64,000 bases of DNA, from assembly GCF_041435095.1 (NCBI RefSeq), contig NZ_CP108025.1, positions 8,060,001-8,124,000 on the forward strand, read 5' to 3'. Under the pieces are notes generated by a model. It was not told where the DNA came from, did not search any database, and worked only from the letters and a program-made list of their open reading frames with translations. Position numbers and translations under genes: made by a program. Source of the DNA: Kitasatospora sp. NBC_00315 (GTDB lineage: Bacteria > Actinomycetota > Actinomycetes > Streptomycetales > Streptomycetaceae). This document shows positions 52,273 through 61,600 of the stretch, piece by piece (within the stretch, counting starts at the first letter, position 1; every line of letters begins with the position of its first letter).

Positions 52273-53493
52273 ATGAAGGCTGGCCCCTCCCAAGAAGAGA
52301 TCCGCCAGCACAACCTCGGCGCCCTGCTACGCCACGTCCACCTCGGCGGACCCACTTCACGAGCCGACCTGGCAACCAGGATGGGGCTCAACCGCAGCAC
52401 CATCCTGGCCCTGGTCAATGACCTGACCGCGGCCGGCCTGGTCCACGAGGAACTGCCCAGAGTGACCGGCCGCGCCGGGCGCCCGTCCCTCGTGGTCCGG
52501 CCCGAGCCCACCCGCGCGCACGTACTCGCCCTGGACATCGGCGTGGAGCGGCTGACCGCCGCCCTGCTCGGCCTGGGTGGCGTATTCCTGGACCGGCGCG
52601 AGTGCGCCTGGCCCTCGGACCGTCCGCAGGACCCCACCGAGGTGGCCGACATCCTGGCCGAGTACGCCCGGCAGATGCTGACCGCTGCTCCTGCCGGCAG
52701 TTCCTGCGTCGGGGTCGCGGTGGCAGTGCGCGGCATCGTACGCCACCCCGACGGATTGGTCAGCCACACCCCCAACATGGGCTGGAAAGACGTCGACTTC
52801 TCCGCCGAACTCGCCGCAAGGCTCTGCCTGGAAACCCCCGTCCTCGTCGCCAACGAGGCCAATCTCGGCGCTCTCGCCGAACACCGACGGGGTGCCGGCC
52901 GCAGCAGCCAGAACCTCATCTATCTGCACGGCGAGATCGGCATCGGCGCCGGCATCGTCATCGACGGCGAACTCCTGCGCGGCCGGCGCGGATACGCCGG
53001 CGAGATCGGCCACACCACGGTCAACCCCTATCAGGGCCGGCCGTGCGGCTGCGGAGCCTACGGGTGCCTGGAAGCCGAAGCGGGCGAGCGCGCCCTGCTG
53101 GAAGCCGCAGGCCGCGACAGCCGCATCACCGGAACCGACGCCGTACGAGCAGTGGTCACCGCCGCCGACCGGGGCGACGTCACCGCTCGCGCGGCACTGC
53201 ACCGGGTCGGAGACTGGCTCGGCATCGGCGTCGCCAACCTCGTCAACCTCTTCAACCCGGATCTGATCGTCTTTGGCGGCACCCTCCGGGACGTCTTCCT
53301 CGGGTCCGCCGCCCAAGTGCGCAGCCGCGTGAACACCAGCGCCCTCGCCGCATCCCGGACAGACCTGCGTCTGCGTGTCAGCGAACTCGGTAACGACACC
53401 GTCCTGATCGGAGCCGCCGAACTCGCCTTCTCCGAACTGCTGTCACGACCGCTGGAGACTCTGAGCCGTGGACTCGTTCCGCCGCCCAGCTGA
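52273..53493 (+). CDS. ROK family transcriptional repressor (XylR-like)
   Basis: A 406-residue fusion of DNA-binding and sugar-kinase-like domains. The winged helix spans about 12-75 (LGALLRHVHLGGPTSRADLA, TRMGLNRSTILALVNDL). The ROK domain has ALDIGVERLTAALL, VANEANLGALAEHRRGAG, GEIGIGAGIVIDGELLRGR and the zinc motif PCGCGAYGCLEAEAG (near residue 258). The ATP-site DxGxT is degenerate (DIGVER), so it is a repressor, not a kinase. Last gene of the xylFGH operon; xylose or xylo-oligosaccharide is the likely ligand. ATG 52273 follows the xylH stop by 13 bases. Confidence 0.92.
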   Translation: MKAGPSQEEIRQHNLGALLRHVHLGGPTSRADLATRMGLNRSTILALVNDLTAAGLVHEELPRVTGRAGRPSLVVRPEPTRAHVLALDIGVERLTAALLGLGGVFLDRRECAWPSDRPQDPTEVADILAEYARQMLTAAPAGSSCVGVAVAVRGIVRHPDGLVSHTPNMGWKDVDFSAELAARLCLETPVLVANEANLGALAEHRRGAGRSSQNLIYLHGEIGIGAGIVIDGELLRGRRGYAGEIGHTTVNPYQGRPCGCGAYGCLEAEAGERALLEAAGRDSRITGTDAVRAVVTAADRGDVTARAALHRVGDWLGIGVANLVNLFNPDLIVFGGTLRDVFLGSAAQVRSRVNTSALAASRTDLRLRVSELGNDTVLIGAAELAFSELLSRPLETLSRGLVPPPS

Positions 53494-53677
53494 CCCGCAG
53501 CGGCAGATTTCAGCTCCGGACGGCCGCTGCGCCCTCGGTGTCGCCGGCTGGACGCCGGCACTGCGCCGTGCGTCCACTGACGGTGGGCGGTATGCCCCTG
53601 TCTTCGGTGGTCGGGTTCCGCGCCGGGTGGGGAGGGTGGGATGTTCGGCGGTGGCGGCCGCGGCCGGCGGTGCCGTG

Positions 53678-53835
53678 CTGGACGCTTGCGGCGGTGACCA
53701 GCACTGCCGGCAGCCGGCCGATCGTGTCGGTGACGATGCCCCGACTGCGTTCTACGGCGGGAGGTGGCGTCGGGAGCGCCGGTGCGGTCGACGTGGACAC
53801 CCCCCGAACCGGAACATTCTCCCGAGCACTCACTC
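53678..53835 (-). pseudogene. IS5-family transposase fragment
   Basis: The minus strand reads VSARENVPVRGVSTSTAPAL and then VERSRGIVTDTIGRLPAVLV-TAASVQ. The second stretch is the conserved GRKRxIVTDTLGLLLAVLVTAASVQ core of IS5-group DDE transposases and the first matches the VKTSxNVP segment just before it. No catalytic end or inverted repeats remain. It lies between the ROK gene and the xylanase promoter. Confidence 0.6.
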
Positions 53836-53915
53836 GACCTGACAACGCCGCCCCCTGGCCTCCGTCAGGGGGCGAGCGACGTTCCCGGCTGGCATCGACA
53901 ATGATCGGCTCATGG

Positions 53916-54110
53916 CTCGAAACTTTCGAAGTGGATGATCTTTCCTGATCGCCATTCTTTCGAGCCTTCACCAGCTGAGACCTTCTCGAAGTTACCCGAT
54001 TAGGCGGGCAGGTCTCCCCAATTGCCTGTGAGCAGGCGATACTTTCAATCGCGGGATCCTTCGCCGCTCGCGAAGTTTTCGCAAATTTGTCGAAAGTATT
54101 GACAGTCCGA
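53916..54110 (+). promoter_or_regulatory. Cluster of CGAAA/TTTCG boxes upstream of xylanase
   Basis: CTCGAAACTTTCGAA (53916-53930) contains the CGAAACTTTCG palindrome reported upstream of Streptomyces xylanase genes; GCGAAGTTTTCGC (54070-54082) is a second. More half-sites (TTTCGAG 53959, TCGAAG 53986, TCGAAAG 54090, CCGAAAG 54108) fill the AT-richer stretch, and TTGACA (54099-54104) may be the -35. Suggests repression relieved by xylan products. Confidence 0.78.
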
Positions 54111-54233
54111 AAGGTGCGGGCCAGCATCGTCGCCATCGGCAGGCCCCACGGCGGCCGATCCAGGTCGGCCATCACGACTTGGTCCCCAGGTGTTCTCCGG
54201 CCGCCGACCCTGCGGCGTCCGGCCGCCCGCCGC

Positions 54234-54281
54234 GTTGTACGACGCCCGCGTTGCACGACACCCGCGTTGTACGACGCCCGC
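54234..54281 (+). repeat. Triple 16-bp direct repeat in the xylanase leader
   Basis: GCGTTGTACGACGCCC occurs at 54234-54249 and 54266-54281, with GCGTTGCACGACACCC between. Head-to-tail without spacer, about 90-140 bases before the xylanase start; possibly an activator or repressor array. Confidence 0.85.
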
Positions 54282-54372
54282 ACGCGCCGGCCACCACCTC
54301 GGCCGCGGCGCCGTGCCGGGTCACGTCATGACGCACCCTTCTGTCCGCCCCCACCGAAGAGGAAGCACGCAC

Positions 54373-55482
54373 GTGAAGCTCATCCGCCCCATCCGAGGCA
54401 ACCGCCTCTCACGGCTCGTCAGCAAGGCGAGCATCCTTGCCGTGGCCTTCGCAGCCGTGCTCGTCATCCCCACCGTCGCGAACGCCGACACGACCATCTC
54501 GTCGAACGGCACCGGCACCAACAACGGGTACTTCTACTCGTTCTGGAGCCAGAACAGTGGCCAGGCCTCCATGACCCTGGGCGCCGGCGGCCAGTACAGC
54601 ACGACGTGGACCAACGTCAACAACTTCGTCGCCGGCAAGGGCTGGAACCCGGGCACGACCGACGCCGTGACCTACTCGGGTTCGTGGAACTGCAACGGCA
54701 ACTGCTACCTGTCGCTGTACGGCTGGACCACCAACCCGCTCATCGAGTACTACATCGTCGACAACTACGGCAACTACAACCCGAGTTCGGGCGCCACCAA
54801 GCTGGGCACGGTCGCCAGCGACGGCAGTACGTACGACCTGTACTCGACGCAGCGCACCAACGCCCCGTCCATCGAGGGCGACAGCTCGAACTTCACGCAG
54901 TTCTGGGCGATCCGCCAGTCGAAGCGCACCGGTGGCACCATCACGGTGTCCAACTTCTTCACCGCATGGGCGAAGGCGGGCCTGAACCTCGGCACCCCGA
55001 ACTACGAGATCCTGGCAACCGAGGGCTACGGCAGCAGCGGTAGCTCCAACATCACGGTCAGCCACGGGGCCAGCACCACCACCAGCCCGTCGCCCACCCC
55101 GACCGGCACGCCCACCAGCAGCCCGTCGCCCAGCCCGACCACCACCACCAGCCCGTCGCCCACCCCGACCGGCACCGGTACCGGCTGCACCGCGACCTTC
55201 ACCAATTCGTCCGACTGGGGCTCCGGCTTCACCGGCGCGGTGACCGTCAAGAACAACGGGTCCGCCGCCACCAACAGCTGGAAGGTCACCCTGACCTACA
55301 CCGGAAACCAGACGGTCACCAACCTCTGGAACGGCACCTACGCCCAGTCCGGCAAGGTCATCACGGTGAACAACACCGCCTACAACGGCGCCATCGCGGC
55401 GGGTGGCACCACCAGCCTCGGCTTCAACGCCAACTACAGCGGCACCAACACCGCTCCGACCCTCGCCTGCACCGCGAGCTGA
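54373..55482 (+). CDS. Secreted GH11 endo-1,4-beta-xylanase with CBM2
   Basis: A 369-residue exported xylanase. Long signal peptide (SILAVAFAAVLVIPTVANA). The GH11 jelly-roll spans residues 39-230 with nucleophile Glu125 in NPLIEYYIVDNYG and acid/base Glu217 in ILATEGYGSSGSS. A Thr/Pro/Ser linker built on TSPSPTPTGT repeats follows, then a C-terminal CBM2 (CTATFTNSSDWGSGFTGAV to TLACTAS). The GTG at 54373 follows GAGGAAG; an ATG at 54328 is possible but poorly placed. CGAAACTTTCG-type boxes upstream fit xylan control, and a strong hairpin ends the gene. With the xylFGH operon it forms a xylan-to-xylose unit. Confidence 0.94.
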   Translation: MKLIRPIRGNRLSRLVSKASILAVAFAAVLVIPTVANADTTISSNGTGTNNGYFYSFWSQNSGQASMTLGAGGQYSTTWTNVNNFVAGKGWNPGTTDAVTYSGSWNCNGNCYLSLYGWTTNPLIEYYIVDNYGNYNPSSGATKLGTVASDGSTYDLYSTQRTNAPSIEGDSSNFTQFWAIRQSKRTGGTITVSNFFTAWAKAGLNLGTPNYEILATEGYGSSGSSNITVSHGASTTTSPSPTPTGTPTSSPSPSPTTTTSPSPTPTGTGTGCTATFTNSSDWGSGFTGAVTVKNNGSAATNSWKVTLTYTGNQTVTNLWNGTYAQSGKVITVNNTAYNGAIAAGGTTSLGFNANYSGTNTAPTLACTAS

Positions 55483-55499
55483 TCGGACGCCACCAGGCG

Positions 55500-55539
55500 C
55501 CGGGCTGCCCGCCCCTCCTTCAGACGGCGGGCAGCCCGG
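55500..55539 (+). terminator. Xylanase terminator hairpin
   Basis: CCGGGCTGCCCGCC pairs perfectly with GGCGGGCAGCCCGG (14 bp, 12-base loop), 18 bases after the xylanase stop. No U run. Confidence 0.82.
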
Positions 55540-55669
55540 CGGGGCCGCGGCCGTCGGGGAAGCGGGAACCTGCTCACCGGAACGAGGACGGACGGACAAC
55601 GCGAGCCTCGCCACCGGATCGACCTGAACCACGGCCACGAACCCGCCCACCGATCACCCTGCCCAGCCG

Positions 55670-55696
55670 GAGATCACCGAGATCACCGAGATCACC
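55670..55696 (+). repeat. Triple 9-bp repeat
   Basis: GAGATCACC three times head to tail, 14 bases beyond the 3' end of the MATE-GT39 gene (minus). Function unknown. Confidence 0.8.
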
Positions 55697-55709
55697 GACA
55701 GAGTCAAGC

Positions 55710-58607
55710 TCAGTCGAAGTGTTTGAGCAGTGGCCACAGGTGCTCCCACGTGTATTGCTGCCCGGTGCACACCAGGATCGGCAGGCCCTGCTCGATGTTG
55801 GCGATGTCCTGACCGTTGTCGATGTGCCCGGCGACGACGCAACTGCGCCAGTACGGCTGAAGGGCCTGCGGGCTGTAGCCGACGGCGATGGTGGTGCCGG
55901 ACACGCCGGTGGGCCGGCCGAAGCGGCTGTACCCGTTCTGGTCGGCGTAGACGGTGGGCAGACCGAGAGCGGGGCCGTAGTGGGCCAGGGCCCCGGCCTC
56001 GCCGTAGTTGACGGCGAGCAGGGTGGCACCGGGATATCGGCGCTCCACCGCGGCTACGTCCTGGGCGAGTTGGGGCCAACCGATGGAGTCGGCGTTGAAG
56101 GGGTTCACCGCGGTCAGGTGCCGGTAGACGGACACCGGCAGCAGCGGCGGCCCCACTGCCAGGGTGACGGCGGCGGCGGCCGCGGCGAACACGGCGAACC
56201 ATCGCCGTCCGGCCGGCCGGCGTTCCGCCAGCCGGACGGCCCCGGCGCCGAGCAGCAGCGGGTACCAGCCCATGGGGTAGTAGAAGTTGCCGCCGGCGAC
56301 GACCACGATCACGAGGCTCACCACGTAGGCGACGGGCAGCAGCCGGTAGCGGGTGTCCCTCCAGGTGAGTCTCCAACCCATCACCCACAGCCAGGTGAGC
56401 AGTGTGGCCGCCTCCACCTGCATGGGGAGGGCGGTGAACCGCTTGGTCCAGGTGGACAGGTGGCCGGCCATCGTGAACTGCGGCCAGCCGTGCTGCGCCT
56501 GCCAGATGAGGTCCGGCGAGGCGATGGCGAGCGCCAGCAGCACGGACAGCCAGACGGCGCGGTCGCGCAGCAGCCGGGCGTTGCCGGTGAGCGGGGCGGC
56601 GACCAGCAGTGACAGCGCCAGTATCACGATGTTGTTGTTGTTGAGCATCCCGAGGCCCAGCGTGGCGCCGAAGCCGTACCACAGGCGGCGGTCGCCGGTC
56701 CGCAGGATCCGTAGCAGCAGCCAGATCGCCACGGACCAGAAGAAGACGCTGGTGGTGGCGGTGGTGAACAGGTGTCCCTCGACGAGCACGAGCACGGAGG
56801 CCGAGACGGCGATCGCGGCGATCTGCTGGGCGCTGTGCGAGCGCCTCTCGTCTCTCCCGGCGAGTTCCCTGGCGCACAGGACCGACATCAACGCGGTGGC
56901 GACCGCGAACAGCATCGGTGCGATGCGCACGACCTGCACCGAGTCGCCGCCGAACCAGGTCTCGGCGCGGACGATCAGTGGCACCAGGGGCGGCTGGTCG
57001 TCGTAGCCGGCAGCGAGATGGCGGCTTGCGGCGAGCCAGTACAGCTCGTCGCGGAAGTAGCCGTAGCGGCCGGCGGTGGCCAGCAGGACGGCGCAGGCGC
57101 ACAGCAGCGGCGCCAGCACCCGTTTCCAGGGGATCCCGGGCAGTGCCGGCGTCCCGGCCGGCCTGCGGCGCAGGTGGCGGCGGACGGCGATCGCGGTGTA
57201 CAGCGCGCCGACGATCCAGCCGAGGTCGACGGCCCACATCACGCCGTCGGCGCCGTGCCGCACCCGCAGCAGGTACGACAGCGGCAGGCGGACGGCGATG
57301 AACGACACGATCGTGCACACCAGTGGCACGACGGTACGGCCGATGCCGTTGAGCGCGCCGTGTATGACGGCCATGACGGCGTAGAGGACGAAGCAGGGGT
57401 AGGTGATGAGGATGTAGACCTCCACCAGATGCCGGGTGACGGGATCGGTGGTGGCGGCTGCGGCGAGGGCGGGGCGCAGGACGATCACGGCGAGGCTGAC
57501 GGCGAGCGCCAGCGCGAGCGTGAAGGGCAGCGTCCGGCGGACGGCGTGGCGGACCCGGTCCGGTCTGCCGGCGCCGAGGTTCTGGGCGACGAAGACGGTG
57601 AGCGCGCCGGACAGGTCGAGGAACGCGGTGGCGGCGAAGAACTCCAGGCGGCCGACGACGGTGACCGCCGCGAGCAGTGACGCGCCGAGGGGGGCGACGA
57701 TCCGGATGAGCGCCACGATGCCGAGCGCGATGAGCAGTTGCTGGGTGGCGCCGGGAAGGCCGAGGCGCAGGGCGGCGGCGGCCTCGGTACGCGCACCCTT
57801 CCAGCCGTGGGAGCGACGCGGCGCCAGGTCGCGTCTGCGGCGCAGGAGGGCCAGCCCGGCGGCGGCGGTGCCGGTGGCGGCGGTGACCGTGGCGAGGGCA
57901 GCGCCGACCACGCCCAGGTGGAGCACCACGACGTAGAGCCAGGCGAGGAGGATGTTGGCGAGGCTGCTGCCGATCATGAGCCGCATCTGGGCGCGGGAGT
58001 CGCCGAGGCCGCGCAGCAGGGCACAGACGGCGGAGACCGCGAAGACGGACGGGAAACCGTAGCTGAGCGTCGACAGGAGCACCTGGGCGTCGTGGAGGAC
58101 CTCGCCGCGTGCGCCGGTGAGCCGCAGCAGGGTGTCGCCGGCCGTGCGGGCGACGAGGAAGCACAGCGCAGCCCATACCGCGGTGGCAAGTGCCAGGGCG
58201 GCGGCGACGGTGGCGGGGCCCCGTCGGGAGCGTTCCCCGGTGAAGCGCGCGAGGCGGATGGCGAAGCCGGTGGTCAGGCCGAGGAAGACGCCGTCCGCGA
58301 GGAAGTACAGCGGCTGGACGACGCCGGCGGCCGCGAGGGCGTCGACGCCGACCCAGTGGCCGAGGACGGCGCCGTCGGCGAGGAGGTAGGTCTGCTGGAG
58401 GAGATTGGACAGGGTGAGGGGCACGGCGAAGCGGAGTACGGACCGCAGGACGGGGCCGCGGGTCAGGTCCGGGTAGCCCCGGTCGGGGTGCTCGGCCGCC
58501 ATGGCGTCGGCGGGCGGGGCCCCCACGGCGGGGGCCCCGCTCCCGGCGCGGGCGGCGCCCGGGGACGCGGTGTCCCCGGGCGGCCCGGTACGGATCGTCC
58601 CGCTCAT
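55710..58607 (-). CDS. Fusion of MATE-type transporter and GT39 membrane glycosyltransferase
   Basis: One uninterrupted frame of 965 residues. After a ~45-residue cytosolic Ala/Gly-rich start, residues ~50-490 are a 12-helix MATE/MOP-type transporter: VLRFAVPLTLSNLLQQTYLL, DGAVLGHWVGVDALAAAGVV and a second-half ATQQLLIALGIVALIRIVAP. A short Arg/Pro linker (RRHLRRRPAGTPALPG) leads into a GT39/ArnT-PMT-type enzyme with AGRYGYFRDELYWLAASRHL (catalytic acidic RDE near 517), DDQPPLVPL, about ten helices, and an extracytoplasmic C terminus (ALAHYGPALGLPTVYADQNG). GT39 enzymes transfer sugars from polyprenyl-phosphate donors outside the membrane. The ATG overlaps the polyketide synthase stop by 4 bases, so the fusion likely exports and/or glycosylates its product. 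Confidence 0.88.
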   Translation of the reverse strand: MSGTIRTGPPGDTASPGAARAGSGAPAVGAPPADAMAAEHPDRGYPDLTRGPVLRSVLRFAVPLTLSNLLQQTYLLADGAVLGHWVGVDALAAAGVVQPLYFLADGVFLGLTTGFAIRLARFTGERSRRGPATVAAALALATAVWAALCFLVARTAGDTLLRLTGARGEVLHDAQVLLSTLSYGFPSVFAVSAVCALLRGLGDSRAQMRLMIGSSLANILLAWLYVVVLHLGVVGAALATVTAATGTAAAGLALLRRRRDLAPRRSHGWKGARTEAAAALRLGLPGATQQLLIALGIVALIRIVAPLGASLLAAVTVVGRLEFFAATAFLDLSGALTVFVAQNLGAGRPDRVRHAVRRTLPFTLALALAVSLAVIVLRPALAAAATTDPVTRHLVEVYILITYPCFVLYAVMAVIHGALNGIGRTVVPLVCTIVSFIAVRLPLSYLLRVRHGADGVMWAVDLGWIVGALYTAIAVRRHLRRRPAGTPALPGIPWKRVLAPLLCACAVLLATAGRYGYFRDELYWLAASRHLAAGYDDQPPLVPLIVRAETWFGGDSVQVVRIAPMLFAVATALMSVLCARELAGRDERRSHSAQQIAAIAVSASVLVLVEGHLFTTATTSVFFWSVAIWLLLRILRTGDRRLWYGFGATLGLGMLNNNNIVILALSLLVAAPLTGNARLLRDRAVWLSVLLALAIASPDLIWQAQHGWPQFTMAGHLSTWTKRFTALPMQVEAATLLTWLWVMGWRLTWRDTRYRLLPVAYVVSLVIVVVAGGNFYYPMGWYPLLLGAGAVRLAERRPAGRRWFAVFAAAAAAVTLAVGPPLLPVSVYRHLTAVNPFNADSIGWPQLAQDVAAVERRYPGATLLAVNYGEAGALAHYGPALGLPTVYADQNGYSRFGRPTGVSGTTIAVGYSPQALQPYWRSCVVAGHIDNGQDIANIEQGLPILVCTGQQYTWEHLWPLLKHFD

Positions 58608-61600
58608 ACCAGGTGACCGTCGGCGGCGTGCCGGCGCTCGTCGGCGATCTTGGCCTGGGCGGCGACCGTGCGGTCCACGAGGAGGTCGCTGCTCTGCATC
58701 TCGATGCCCAGCACCGAGGCGACGGTGGCCACCAGCGACATCCCGGTTATCGAGTCGATGCCGAGGTCGAAGAGGTCGGCATCGACGTCGATGCTGGTGA
58801 AGCCGAAGACGTGGGCCCAGCAGCGACCGATCGTCATCTCGGTGTCGGTGTACTTGCCGTCGAGGCGGCCGGTGAGTTCGACCGGCAACTCCTCGATCTC
58901 CTTGCGCACCCGTCCGGCGCTCCGTTCGCGGCGCGAGGCACGGCGGCGCGAAGCCTCCTGGAGTTTGGCGGCCATCAGCGGTTCGAGTGCTATGTGGTAA
59001 CCGGGCAGGGCGTCGGCGTAGTCGCCCTCGTAGTGCAGTTCGCCGCCGAACACCCGGGCCCGGTCCGAGCGCAGGCCGGCGTCCGCGATCGAGAGGCCGA
59101 GCGCGGTGGGCAGCGCCTTGAAGGTGGTGTCGACGTTGGCGTGGCTCCGGACGGCCATGCCGATCTCCTTCCACGAAACCCAGTCGAAGGTGATGACGTG
59201 GCAGTCGGGATCGGTCTCGGACTCCGCCAGGGTGTCCAGGAACTGGTTGGCGGAGGCGTAGTCGGCCTGCCCGATGGCGGGGAACACGGCCGCCACGGAG
59301 GAGAAGTGGACGATGAAGTCGGGCCGGTCGTCGCGGGTCAGCAGGTCAAGGACGAACGCGCCGTGGATCTTGGGGCGGATCACCGCTTCGAAGTCCTCCT
59401 GGGAGCGCTGCGTGATGACCTCCCCTCCGGGGATGCCGGCCGCGTGGACGATGCCGTCGATGCGGCCGAAGCGCTCCCGGACGGTGGCGACGGCCGTCCC
59501 CAGGGCCTCGGGGTCGCCGGCGTCGGCGGCGAGGACCAGGACCTCCGCCCCCAGATCGCGCAGCTCCCGCAGGGCGAGCCGCAGCCGGGCCTCGGGCGAG
59601 CCGTCGTCGCCGGCCGTGTCCGGGCCGATGCCGCAGGCGCCGGAGCGGCTGAGCAGTACGAGGTTGATGCCGGGTCGGCGGGCCGCGAACTCGCGGCACA
59701 GGGCGAGGCCCAGCCCGGCGGTGCCGCCGGTGACCAGGTAGGTGCCGCCGGGCTTGAGGTAGTCGCCGCGGTCGGCGATGTCGGTACTCGGCAGTTCGGC
59801 GAACGTCTCGCGCAGGCGGATGCCGTCGCGCAGCGCGACGACGGAGGTCTCGGAGCCGAGGATCTCGTCGAGGACCGCGCGGGCGGGCGTGGCGTCGTCG
59901 GTGTCGACGACGGAGACGGTGATGTAGGGGTACTCGCGGCTCACGCTCTTGGCCATGCCCGTCAGCGTGGAGTTCTCGACGACGACGCCGGGCTCCGCGC
60001 GGCGGGAGGCCAGGGCGGTGCGGGTGAGGACGGCCAGGTGGAGCTGGGCGCCTTCGGTGATCAGGGCCTTGGAGAGACGGAACAGGCTGTAGAGGTTCTT
60101 GTCCAGGCGGGAGTCGAGGGTGGCGATGTCCCGGGCCGGTTCGGCCTCGAAGCCGAGGGCGTGCACGAGGTGGGTCACGCCCTCGTCCACGGCCCGAACC
60201 GCCAGGTCCTCCCAGAAGGCGTCGGCGCTCGCCCCGCCGGCCGGGTCCTCGGGCACGCGTACGATCTGCTCGTCCGTCAGTCCGCCTTCACGGAGGACTG
60301 CTTCGGCGGCGGTGGAGCCGTCGACCAGGGCGAGCACCCGGGCCTCGGGGTCGGCGGCGGGGGCGGGTTCGTTCGCGGGCCGGAAGACGATCTGGTGGGT
60401 CGCGGGGCCCTCGGACCCGGGTGCGCCGAGCGCGAGGGACTCCCGCCAGTTCTCGGGGAAGTCGATCCAGGCGCGGCGTTCGTCGAACTGGTAGGGCGGA
60501 AGGTCGACCAGGCGCGGGGTCGAACCGGCGCCGCGGCGGGCGTCGGCTTCGAGGTCGGCCCCGGCGGCCCAGGCGGCGGCCCGGGCTGCGAGTTCCGGAT
60601 CGGCCGCTTCGGCGAGGCCGGGCGCCCAGAACGCCCAGTCCGGGTGGCTGGAGTGGAACGGCGCGGCGTCCGTGAGCCGGTTCGCGGCCAGCGCCTCCAG
60701 GCGCGAGCGCAGGTCGCCGAGGTCGGAGACGACGAGGGCGAGCCGGTGGCGATGGGCGGCGCGGGAGCGGTGGACGGTGGCGCACAGCTCCGCAAGGGCG
60801 ACTCCGTCGAACAGACCGCGCTCGAACCAGTCCGTGTAGGCGCGGACCAGCAGCCGCAGCGACTCCTCGCTGTGCGCGCTGAGGGTGAACAGCTGCGGCG
60901 CGGCTGCGGGTTCGCCGATGGTGGCGGGCGCCGGGGCCGGCGCGGCGTACTCCTCCAGCACCACATGGCAGTTGGTGCCGCCGAGCCCGAACGCGCTGAC
61001 GCCGCACCGCAGCGGGCCGTCCTCGCTGCTCCACGGTTCGGCGCTGGTGGGGACGCGGACGGGCGAGTCGTCGAAGTCGATCCGGGAGTTGGGCTGCTCG
61101 AAGCCCGCCAGCGGCGGCAGCCGGCGGTTGCGCAGGATCAGCGCCGCCTTGATGAGGCCCATGACGCCGGAACCCTCGAAGAGGTGCCCGATGTTGGCCT
61201 TGACGGTGCCCACCGCGCAGAACCGGCTGTCGCCGGTGTGCGGGGCGAACGCCTGCCGCAGGCCCTCGATCTCGATGGGATCCCCCAACGTCGTCGCGGT
61301 GCCGTGCAGTTCGATGTAGCCGATGCTGCGCGGGTCGACACCGGCGTTCGCCCAGGCCGTGTTGAGGAGGTCCGCCTGCGAGGCGGAGTCGGGCGTCGTC
61401 ACCCCGCCGGCGACGCCGTCGTGATTGACGGCGCTGCCCTTGATGACGGCGTACACCCGGTCGCCGTCGGCCAGGGCGCGGTCGAGGCGCTTGAGGACGA
61501 CGGCGCCCGAGCCCTCGCCGTAGCCGGTCCCGTCGGCGCGCTCGTCCAGGGTACGGGTGTGGCCGTCGGACGACTCGATGCCGATTCGGGTGTCCGGGTG

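Noticed and set aside
58608..59174. Upstream in-frame extension of the MATE-GT39 frame
   Set aside because: It lies inside the KS-KR-ACP gene in another frame; composition is Arg/Pro-rich shadow, and the ATGA overlap gives a natural start at 58607.
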